Below are positions 11,365 to 21,171 of a stretch of 64,000 nt of DNA, piece after piece; position 1 is the stretch's first letter; the number at the start of each line of letters is the position of its first letter. The DNA lies in NCBI GenBank assembly GCA_022835595.1, contig BQUP01000002.1, positions 744,001 through 808,000 on the forward strand. Reading direction: 5' to 3'. The stretch comes from Cystobasidium ongulense. Lineage: Eukaryota > Basidiomycota > Cystobasidiomycetes > Cystobasidiales > Cystobasidiaceae. The notes under the pieces were generated by a model. It saw only the letters and a list, made by a program, of their open reading frames with translations, was not told where the DNA came from and made no database searches. The translations under genes were made by a program, and so were the position numbers.

Positions 11365-12130
11365 TTATTTTGAATGCGGTAAGCTGTGAATCGGTTGTAT
11401 TCCTGGACGTGTCTTGACGAGTGTGATCATGGGAGGAAACAGTCTCGGGCCGGCTTCGGAAGCAGAGTTTTCTAGTTTTTGTAACCCATCTTGTTGACCT
11501 ACCCAAGCTAGGAGAACCTCCCATGAAAACCATTCCCACCCTTCACATTTTTCTGGTTCTAGGTTCTAAACATCGATGATGGAAGTTGACATGGGAGTCA
11601 GAGTAAAGTCAGTACCAAGCAAAAGAACAGTCGATAAGGATGGTAGTAGTAAAGTACTGATACATCGCACGCACCTTGGGCTCCTGACCTGTGGGGAGTC
11701 TAGCTACCATGAAAATAGTAACATAATGCTTGCCTGAATCTTGATGTAATATGTTATTCGTGCATGTCATGTAGTGCACGCTCTTCGATGGGATGCTTAT
11801 ACCAGTCTCCTCTTCTAATTCTCGTGCAGCGCAATCTTCAAAGCTTTCTTGAAACTCGAGATGTCCTCCAGGTAGGGCATAGGTGCCTTTATCGCCAGCA
11901 ATATGATCGATATAGTGAGAGATGGTCAAAGCGTGACAATCATGTCGACAGAGTTATCTGTCAAAGTCAATCCAAAGATCTAGGTGCGTGTCTTTGAAAA
12001 TGAGGCTCTCACCTGCTCCATTGCTGCCTTTGCGTCTGCCCATCAGGAATTCGTTCCGCTCATTGAGCACGAACGCGCCAATGCCGACCCTGGGTCTTCT
12101 GTCCGCTTCGACGAGCTCAGGTTTAGCCAT
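11365..12130 (-). CDS. Nudix hydrolase, NUDT15/MTH2-like (copy A)
   Basis: Three exons, 12130-12013, 11886-11675 and 11565-11365, give 176 codons. This matches the usual ~160-175 residues of NUDT15-like enzymes, which hydrolyse (oxidised) dGTP/dCTP-type nucleotides. Exon 1 carries the RPRVGIGAFVL strand and the GRRKGSNGAG substrate loop. Exon 2 carries a complete Nudix box at residues 47-69 (G-x5-E-x7-RE-L-x-EE-x-G-I, all positions present), then HYVTIFM. Exon 3 has the family's EPEKCEGWEWFSWE motif. The start is the ATG before AKPEL; an in-frame upstream ATG at 12232 would add 34 unconserved residues. It lies head-to-tail with a second, diverged copy. Family assignment rests on remembered motif order; the real substrate is unknown. 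Confidence 0.85.
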
Positions 12131-12548
12131 ATCAAACAGTCGACAGCAAGAAGTGTAGCCTCCTGAACAGCTACTAGTAACGGAGAAAGAAGAGGCAGAA
12201 TGGATAGAAGCCGGAATGTTAATCTGATTCATACTTTTGACGTGATCGGTCTCACTTTGCCTTCGGCTGCGCCATGGTTATGCAGCTGGCTGCACAGTCT
12301 CGACTCTCAATCCTTCGACAATACCTCGGTCATATTAGTCTATTGTACATTCACTTGCCATTCCATTGCGCCAGTTTCAAGGTCTCCTTACCATAAACAA
12401 CAGATGTATAACTTATCCACCCAAATAGCTAAAATCTCTTGGTGTCGGGACTGCAGGATTTGGCATTACATCAAGCGGTTGGCAGCTAAGTGAGCCTTGA
12501 ACTCTAGTCACCACCCGTAGAAGTTGCGAAATATTGTTGCGCAGACGA
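12131..12548. other. Promoter region of Nudix copy A
   Basis: 418 bp upstream of copy A and downstream of copy B. The segment near 12305-12370 is recognisably similar to the segment upstream of copy B near 13500-13565, so the duplicated unit includes the upstream DNA. No gene here. Confidence 0.5.
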
Positions 12549-13356
12549 TCATTGTGAAGGCGGTAGGAAGTCAAACGGCTTTATGGTAGGGCGTGTCCTG
12601 ATGAGTGCGATCATAGGTTGAAACAGACGAGGGGCATTTGGCGCGGGAACTTCTCCATTCTGACTATTCTCTTGCCTGGCCACCCAATCTGGAAGCACAT
12701 CCCATGAGAACCATTCCCAGCCTTCACATTTTTCTGGTTCGAGATTCTAGGTATCCATAGTCGGGATGGGCAGAGGTTGAGATTGCAGTTTCAGTATTGC
12801 GAGCCAGAAAGAGCGAGATGTCACGAGATGCAGCAAGTTTACTCATACACCGCACATACCTTGGGTTCTTGACCTGCGGGAAGTCTGACCGCCATACAGA
12901 TAGTCACGTAGTGCTTGCCCGCATCTTGAAGGAATATGTTATTCGTGCTTGTCACAAACCGCACATCCTCCGCTGATACTCTTATATCAGTTTCTTCTTC
13001 TAGCTCTCGCGCAGCGCACCCTTCAAAACTTTCTTGGAATTCGAGATGTCCGCCGGGCACGGCATATGCTCCTGCAGCAATCACATGTTGCATAACGGAA
13101 AGCATTGCGATCGAAATAGCAGTTGAGACAATTACGGTATCGATAACAGCAAAAGTGTAGTGATGATGTCGGTATCAGAGGGTGCCTTATCAGCTCAAGC
13201 GATACAGGTCTTCGACAAAGAGCTGCACACCTGCACCATGGCTGCCTTTGCGTCTCCCCATCAGAAATTCATTCTTCTCGTTGAGCACGAACACGCCGAC
13301 GCCGACCTTGGGTCGTCGGTCTCCCTCGGCAAGAGGTAGCACACTCGTTCAGCCAT
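12549..13356 (-). CDS. Nudix hydrolase, NUDT15/MTH2-like (copy B, diverged; start uncertain, possibly a pseudogene)
   Basis: Exons 2 and 3 (13071-12860 and 12746-12549) match copy A exons in size (212 bp each; 198 versus 201 bp), in phase and in motif order (VPGGHLEF, HYVTICM, EPEKCEGWEWFSW). The first-exon region ends at the donor at 13230 and encodes RPKVGVGVFVL and GRRKGSHGAG. Two things are odd. The ATG homologous to copy A's start (13356-13354) is out of frame with the conserved part, because this copy is 8 bases longer between ATG and RPK. The Nudix box also ends REL-x-EE-x-D-I, with aspartate in place of its last conserved glycine. Either an unseen upstream exon supplies another start, or copy B is a decaying paralogue with a lost start. 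The rest of the frame is intact, which argues against an old pseudogene. Confidence 0.6.
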
Positions 13357-13570
13357 GCTGGATGGTGGGTAACCGAAGTACACGATATAGAGGCGAGAGG
13401 GGAACAACGAAAGTGAAAGAGCAATGACAAAGCTGACTCGATCGACCCCGTAGCCGTGCGCATTTTCGAGCTGACGGTGCCTTCTTCTGCACCACTGTTC
13501 TAAAGCATCGACAAGACCTCAGTCCACCAGTCTACTTAATTTACAGGACATTCGAATGCGCCACTGCCCT

Positions 13571-14321
13571 CAATTCATCGCAGATCACGCTCCGTTGCGG
13601 AAGCCACCACTTCTGCGGTAGCAGGTCAACAAATCCCGTATCGTAGACAGCCAGTCCCGCGCGTCTGAACCGCGAGCTGTAGTGCTGCTCAGATTGCGTC
13701 GACGTCGTGCTTGCTTGTGTGTGGCGGCTCAGTCTCCATCGACTTTCCTGCACTAACTGCACCTCGACCCGCGCGATTCGGGTAGAGATGTTTATACAGC
13801 CTTCTAGACAAGCTCGAGTTGTGCCACCATGGTCAGTGGTAGCCTCTGGCAGCAGAGCATTACTTTGAGCTGCCCTTGTACAGGGCATGACTTAGGCTTG
13901 CGTCACTTCATCACCTTCAATACCTTCATCAACAGAACTATGATCCCCCGGGCCTACTCAAACCCAACACAAGGGTACCACTGTCCTTCTGCGAGATACA
14001 CCGAACAAGCTGACTACTACGAAGACTGCTTGCTGCTATAAGCAATGTCATTGTTCCTATCGATGACATGCTGTATCGACTGTCTCCCACTCAGCCTAGA
14101 TAGCATCAGCAGGTTGCAGGCTGTAGGCCCAGGGATGGAAGGTAACGATCTTCAAAGCCTGCTAGCATTCCCCACATGAGGACGCTCCACTGTTACGCAC
14201 AATCCATGTGTCGGAACGGGCTGTCTGACCCCTTTCCGAGTTGTAGCCACCCGCTTAATACAGCTGAGCTGTAAATTCTTGCCGTCACCCACAACATCGT
14301 CCATTCAAGTTTGATCACATA
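13571..14321. other. Intergenic region
   Basis: No supported gene. A 115-codon minus-strand frame at 13541-13888 overlaps the upstream DNA of Nudix copy B and has no recognisable motif or splice support. Confidence 0.35.
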
Positions 14322-14568
14322 CAAGAGCATAGCACAGCGGCATAGCATGTACAGCAGCATAGCACGTACAAGAGCGTAGCACGTCCAATAGCGTAGAACG
14401 CACATCAGCATAGCACGTACAGCAGCATAGCATGTACAAGAGCGTAGAACGTCCAATAGCGTAGAACGCACATCAGCATAGCACGTACAAGAGCGTAGCA
14501 CGTACAATAGCGTAGAACGCACATCAGCATAGCACGTACAGCAGCATAGCACGTACAGCAGCATAGCA
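14322..14568. repeat. 15-bp minisatellite
   Basis: About sixteen imperfect copies of a 15-bp unit close to AGCATAGCACGTACA, with variants such as AGCGTAGAACGCACA and AGCGTAGCACGTCCA. Variants are arranged in a higher-order 60-75 bp pattern that itself repeats three times. The unit is a multiple of three, so the minus strand is open throughout, but the peptide is only a periodic artefact. The array ends about 115 bp before the first exon of the zinc-finger gene. Confidence 0.9.
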
Positions 14569-14683
14569 GCACATCGGACTCCCCATCGGACTAAACTATA
14601 GAGGTCGACTGCCCTCTTGACAGACGGCTCTTCTTTGGAATAACATATTTGTCAGGTCAGAACCTGAAAACAGGATTCGGGCT

Positions 14684-17349
14684 ATGGCGTCATCATCGGA
14701 TTCACAGGGCGAGTTGTGAGTTGCTATGATCCATCAGGCTATCTCATGTTCGCCCTGTGTGCTGACTGCCTTGTGTATGTGCTATCCTCTAGCTGCATAC
14801 AAGGGGGTTGGTAAGCTTAAGGACATCATCGCTTTTGCCATTTGGCGCTAAGATCTGTATCAACTACATCGATTACTCGCCTTAGCAACTCGCTGTTTTT
14901 TGAAACAGCAGTAGATTTTAAGGTGCACGTCGCGCTCAAACACACCGGCGAGTTAGTTCAAGACGATTGTAGCCGGTCTGCCGACTCCATGCGCCTTTAC
15001 TGATGATGCTGCACGGTTCCCAGGTGTTACAAGTGGTCAGTATTGCAGAATACAATGCTTGTGCAGGTTCTACGTTCCAGTCCGTCCTGATGATGTTTAA
15101 TTGCTTCATCTTCAACAGCGATGAGAGAGCTTCCAACGAGGCAGGTATGGAAAAACACCTTCTAGATTCGCATCAAGTGACGGTTTACAAGTGAGCCTTT
15201 CCCCCTTATCCTTTAGCTCGTACTTCCTGTAGACTTCAATGCTTACTTCCGGTGATTGTACAGGTGTGATCTCAAAAAATGGGATAATACTAAATGGTGA
15301 GTCTATTGACTGACAGCTAGCGGACTCGCCGACCAATCCGCATTGGCACAGTGGATGGGTCTGCACTGTTGGTCGGAAGCATCGCGATAAATATCATAAG
15401 CACATAGGACGTTGCCACCCAGAGTAGGAAGGTAGTCAGCTTTAACAAAATTTCTGTCTGACCGTTGATAAATCCGTAGAAAACCCTGTCCGTGGCGGGG
15501 GGTGCATCATGTTTGGTAAGTATTGTGGCTCTATTCAGAGTCTCAAACGCTCACTGATTTGATCTGAATCTTCAGCAATTTTAAGACACGAGAGCCTGAC
15601 GAATTCAGAAGCCACAAGAATCGGTGTGGAAACGAGGAGGTTACGTCAGTTGTCGAACATACTGGACAACGATTTGTGAACCGCAATGACTGACTTTTGT
15701 ACATTTGCAGCTGCAAACAACTTGGCTGGTACGTTGGGCGGTTGCTCAATGCCGGTGTTGTTTTATCGTCTAATGCGATCTACTTCCATGCAGTAATGCA
15801 AGCGCTTCCAAGAAAGATTGGAATGATGTTTATCCCGCGCACATCCTCTCATGCCACCGAAGGTAGACAGTTCGCCATTTTGACGCGCAGGATGTACCGC
15901 AAAGCTGAATCTGTCTGATGTTCATCGCATGTATAGCTGTCCCTATCAAGCTTTTGGTTGGTGCGTAGGAGCCTGGTTGCGATCCCGATGAAGACTGACG
16001 AAACTTTTACACCAGCGACTTCAAACCTGTAACTGGTTGGGACCTTGACGACCATAAGGGTCCGTGTGGTCTTTCATTCTTCCGGTAAGCCGTGGTCATG
16101 TTCCTTTGGCTTATGTTCTAGTTAATAACGGAGGCACACTTTGCTCAATTGTGAAAGATGCAATTTTCCTGAGTGTAAATAGTGAGTTGACGCCAACCTA
16201 GACTTCCCAAATATAGCGTCTAATTCTTGTTTCCAGTCAGAATTCCTTTCAGAGGAAAGGGGCCGACAACCCCAGACAGGGCTATAGCAAGCATGTCAAG
16301 ACTGTTCACGAAAGGTAGGAAACCCGCTACTTCGATTTCAGGATAACATGGCTTGCTAGTTTGGCTGAACTTTGATTATTCACTTGTTCTGAACACAGTT
16401 GTCCCTACGAAAACTCGGGATGGTAGACATAGCTTTTCTTTAAGGCCGTAGTCCGAACTGATACACTTGCACTCTAGTCGTTTCAAACCAAGAACTGGCG
16501 CAGATATGTATCGCCACATCGAACAGTGTGGAGAAGAGATAGCAGCGTGAACTTTACTACATTATGAATGACGAGTAGAAAACCAGCTGATGCATTGACG
16601 TAATTCCCGCTTGATCAGATGCCAAATTGACAATTGGTAGGTCAACCTACTGGAACTTTACAACATAGTTTTCTGACTTCTTTCTATGCAGCGGAGCTCA
16701 ATGCAAGAAAAAGGATTGGGCGACCTTTTATCCCCCTCACATGGATGCGGCACATCCTCAGTAAGTCACCAACTCGCCGGTTGTTCCATATCCCTTGCAA
16801 TTGACAGTATCAGGACATTGTCGAATCATAGCCTCCAGTGTCTGTACAGGGAGCTTCCACCGAAGTGGTAACTAGATCGCCACATGCACAGAAAAATTAC
16901 CAAATAGGACTAATGTATTTGTTTGCACTTTAGTCAATTTAGAACCCGATCCAACATGGACTACACTGCTCACATCAATGTTTGTGGAAACCAGGACACA
17001 AGGTAAGAATTCGACATTGCGTACGAGAAGGATACGGCGACTAATGCATTCCGCCCTTGATACCGACACTGCCCTCTTCTTAGGTGCGACGTATCCAATT
17101 GGTGGGTAGTATAAAGAACTAGTATTCGTTAATTCCAACTTCTAACATGAGCTGGCGCAGTACTTGGCGATGCCCGAAAAAAAAATGGAACGAATGGATA
17201 TATGGACATTATGCGGATCGCCATCCGAAAAGATACAAGACGACGCAGCGGTAGGTTGTATTTGTAGCTATATTGATCTTGACAAGTGCAGGCAAAGGAA
17301 CGTCATTTTGAGAAAGAGGATTGCCCCGAAGGGCACGTCTTGTGCATAG
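14684..17349 (+). CDS. Eleven-finger C2H2/C2HC zinc-finger protein encoded by 24 small exons (newly recognised)
   Basis: No long open frame exists here, yet 24 short exons with canonical GT...AG introns join in one frame to 386 codons: 14684-14715, 14793-14810, 14886-14951, 15024-15035, 15119-15190, 15264-15296, 15352-15423, 15480-15515, 15576-15644, 15711-15728, 15794-15862, 15937-15960, 16016-16084, 16158-16181, 16237-16314, 16399-16422, 16478-16546, 16619-16636, 16692-16760, 16814-16867, 16934-17002, 17084-17101, 17161-17250, 17292-17349. All 22 internal exons are multiples of three and all 23 introns are phase 2. The product is a string of eleven fingers. 1, 2, 3, 5, 7, 9 and 11 are C2H2 (H-x4-H); 4, 6, 8 and 10 are C2HC (C-x6/8-C-x12-H-x3-C-G). 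A short basic tail follows. Probably a nucleic-acid or protein-binding factor; no orthologue recognised. Weakest points are the first exon, the acceptor at 16157 and the short (41 bp) last intron. Confidence 0.75.
14793..15190 (+). other. Zinc fingers 1-2 (classical C2H2 pair)
   Basis: Finger 1 is exons 14793-14810 + 14886-14951 (C-x4-C-x13-H-x4-H, ending HTGE). Finger 2 is exons 15024-15035 + 15119-15190 (C-x2-C-x12-H-x4-H). The HTGE linker before CYKC is the standard Krueppel-type linker start, which independently supports the splice choice. In both fingers the intron falls between TG and C of the second cysteine codon. Confidence 0.75.
15264..15423 (+). other. Zinc finger 3 (divergent C2H2)
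   Basis: Exons 15264-15296 and 15352-15423 give C-x9-C-x16-H-x4-H, with the histidine pair in a KHIGRCHP context close to that of finger 5. The intron again splits the second cysteine codon (TG|T). A third cysteine (CGWVC) offers an alternative first pair, as in fingers 9 and 11. Confidence 0.65.
15480..17250 (+). repeat. Four tandem exon cassettes, each coding a C2HC + C2H2 finger pair
   Basis: The cassettes start at 15480, 15937, 16399 and 16814 (spacing 457, 462 and 415 bp). Each has four exons: C2HC first half (24-54 bp), C2HC second half (69 bp in all four), C2H2 first half (18-24 bp), C2H2 second half (69-90 bp). Second halves of the C2HC fingers share F-[KR]-[PT] and H-x3-C-G. Those of the C2H2 fingers share K-x-W, Y-x2-H and H-x4-H. 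Introns are unalignable by eye, so the duplication is old and the exon structure has been kept. Confidence 0.8.
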
Positions 17350-17803
17350 TAAATTTGCTCTTGATGTTGTACAAGAGCAAAAGTCAAATGTGGAGATGGA
17401 GGCAGCCTTAGCGTGTAGGATTTTTCAGTCCTGCTTGCCCATTGGCCATCGCCTTAGTAGACCTTGCACGGTTTCTTCAGGCCTATGTATCAGAACACAA
17501 TTTGCGCCTTCCTTGCTGAGCATGAACCTGCCGTCCAGTACCAGGAGGGCTAAACATGGGTCAGAGCCGCGCGCACTGCCTTCGCTGACGTTGCCATTTT
17601 TATGAAGGCCCAGCATTAAAAGCAGGATTTACATCATAACAACGAGAGATCTTGCTTGCTACAACGATAATGTATGTATGTTTTGTGATTTATTTCCCGT
17701 GATCTGACTTTGCCTATCTTTAAGAGGAAGGATGCTGTATATGGATTCGGTTTATGCTGTCGGTTCAGTCTGACTTGCTGCTCGCGTGTGCTGAATCGCG
17801 CGC
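17350..17803. other. Convergent intergenic region
   Basis: 454 bp between the zinc-finger gene and the stop of the next minus-strand gene. Frames on both strands around 17425-17616 are open but carry no recognisable domain. An extra 3' exon of the zinc-finger gene cannot be excluded, because the donor-like GTAAAT overlaps the proposed stop. Confidence 0.4.
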
Positions 17804-18696
17804 TTAGTATGTGCGGAGGTAGTATTGGAGGGCGATTCCGACAGCTGCGACTGTTCCGGAGGCAGTGGCGGTCTGGAAAGGATGCAAAGCGTGGTTAGCA
17901 TGCTAGAGTGTCATGAGATGGTCGGAGCGCGACTACTCACCTCTGGGGAGATTGATCCCTCTACGAAGAAGCCATAGGCGACGGCGAGAGCATCAATGAC
18001 GGATGAGATGAAGCCGAGCTCGAGAGCACGTTCAACGACGACGCTGGATGATAGCAAAGCAAGGTCAACGTTAATAATGCGTCTTTAAGATGCAAAAAGG
18101 GATGGACTCACGCGGTAGAGTCACGGAGAGCGAGACCGAGAACGATATCTCTCGAACCAGCCAGACGGATGGCAGAGAGAGTCTCTTCGGGTGCACCTGG
18201 CTTTGCGGTTGTTGTGTTGGCGGTGACGCCGGAGCCGGAGGTCTGGCGGGTGGTGAAGCCGTCTGGGTGGTCGCGGGCCGGTCAGTCGAGGCAGATAGGA
18301 TGAGAAGAGAGAGACGACCTACATAGCTTGTTGGTGAGGAAAGCAGGGGCGACGAATGCAGAGAGACCGGCACCGATTCTTAGGACGGACAGGACCTGGA
18401 TTGGGGTCGAGAGTCCCTGGAGCCTATTGGTTGGGTAAGTACACGTCATGGGGGAGGATGAGGAGGGAATGCAGGGGAAGAGAGTCAGTGAGGAGCACCC
18501 AGCATGGAGAGTGGTCGGTCGTGCTCACCTGAAGAAGGTGGATGGGGTGGATAGCTGCGAGTAGGGAGATGCATGGCCATCAGCAGTGTTCAGTCCTCGC
18601 CCGTCGACGAGCCAGTGGAGAAGCGCAGGGTAATCCGGGGCCGACGAGAGCTGGACGGGAGGGCGACAGAGATGGACGTACAGTAGCGGAGTTCAT
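17804..18696 (-). CDS. Small membrane protein, DUF4267-like
   Basis: Six exons on the minus strand, 18696-18682, 18554-18529, 18423-18323, 18262-18112, 18043-17941 and 17872-17804, join in frame to 154 codons. All introns are canonical, with GTACGT, GTGAGC, GTAGGT, GTGAGT and GTGAGT donors. The product has hydrophobic segments around LRIGAGLSAFVAPAF, RDIVLGLALRD, LGFISSVIDALAVAYGFF and GTVAAVGIALQYYL, so probably four membrane helices, and a conserved-looking RLAGSRDIVLGL motif. That motif and the four-helix layout recall the DUF4267 family of small fungal and bacterial integral membrane proteins of unknown role. The first exon codes only five residues, so the start is less certain. It shares a 426-bp divergent promoter region with ADK1. 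Confidence 0.75.
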
Positions 18697-19122
18697 TGTG
18701 GGAGTGTTGGAGTGTAGTTGGAGTTGTAGAGAGTAGTGTCGAGTGTGCGTGGATGGGAGAAGAGCAAGAGGCAGAGAAAGCGAGCAGCATCGACGACAGT
18801 CACAATGACGAGTGGACAGCAGCCAGCGATCGAGGAATGGGCAGCAGCGAGGGTGCTGAGGAGGGCAGTTAGTAGGAGGGAGAGAGCAGGGTCATGTTAT
18901 AGAGGCAGACTGCATTATTGCAGCACTGCTATGCATATACCGGGTGTGTGTATGGTGCTAGTTGAGAATTACAGCTTGATTCCACCGCTCACTCCCATTA
19001 AACAGCCAACTCGCTGCTGTCCTCCGTCACGTCCATGCATGGCTGCAGCGACTTCATACTCACATCGACACATCCTACACACCACTCCATCCTATCCTAT
19101 ACACCCTCTCCATTGATCAAGC
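18697..19122. promoter_or_regulatory. Divergent promoter region between the DUF4267-like gene and ADK1
   Basis: 426 bp between two start codons on opposite strands. It contains purine-rich GAGAGA/GCAGC runs on one side and pyrimidine-rich CATCC/ACACCACTCC stretches just before the ADK1 ATG. No defined factor site is claimed. Confidence 0.4.
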
Positions 19123-20670
<1,548 letters not shown>

Positions 20671-21171
20671 AACGAGAAAAAAAAAAGACAAGAAACAAAT
20701 TCTTCACTTTCTTTTTTTGCTTGTGCAGATGTTGCGGGAGAAGCTGTTCCGAGAAAAGATTAGAAATCAGAGAATTTATTAGAATAGTAAAGGAAAACAT
20801 TTTAATGTTTCGTTATTAGATCTTTTCACTTGATTTATACATATCTAGACTGTTTCAGATAGATAAAATCATGGTGTAAGCAAGTCCTAATGAGAATAGT
20901 TCAAAAGCGCAAGTGCAATAAAGCTTGCTTTCATTAAACGCACACTGGGGACACCTTGCCAATTGCGCACACGGGCATTGGTTCTTGCCCTTCATTATCG
21001 CGATACTGTTTGTGCTGCTCATCGCTTCTGATGAGAAAGCTCGTTCGTCGAGTCGTTTCGATGCTAGATATATTCTACGCCAAGTACTTGCCTCACAACT
21101 GCTTCTATAGGTACATAGGTGCTCTTTATACTGCGCTTAAGTATTACAACTCCGAGTCTAGAATATGAAGA
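20671..21171. other. Convergent intergenic region
   Basis: 501 bp between the ADK1 stop and the golgin stop. AT-rich 3' UTR-like sequence just after ADK1. No gene seen. Confidence 0.45.

Larger units (their letters stand above)
11365..13570. repeat. Tandem gene duplication (two Nudix units)
   Basis: Two head-to-tail units of about 1.0-1.2 kb, 11365-~12370 and 12549-~13570, each hold the same three-exon Nudix gene plus upstream sequence. Exon 2 has the same 212-bp length in both and intron positions are the same. Intron sequences have diverged greatly, so the event is not recent. Confidence 0.75.

Noticed and set aside
13541-13888. Possible 115-codon gene on the minus strand
   Set aside because: It overlaps the upstream part of the duplicated Nudix unit, has no family motif and no splice partner.
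14193-14564. Open minus-strand frame of 123 codons rich in Cys/Tyr/Leu
   Set aside because: It is the translation of the 15-bp minisatellite. The unit is a multiple of three, so the frame stays open by construction, and the peptide is purely periodic.
16158-16174. Apparent broken donor in zinc-finger cassette 2, suggesting a pseudogene
   Set aside because: A GTGAGT donor six bases further on keeps the frame and still yields C-x4-C, so the cassette is intact under the revised exon.
17425-17616. Minus-strand frame with a faint resemblance to Nudix exon 1 (VLDGRFMLSKEGAN)
   Set aside because: Only a few words match (for example GAGCA-GAAC spacing) and there is no Nudix box downstream. Too weak to call a third, broken copy.
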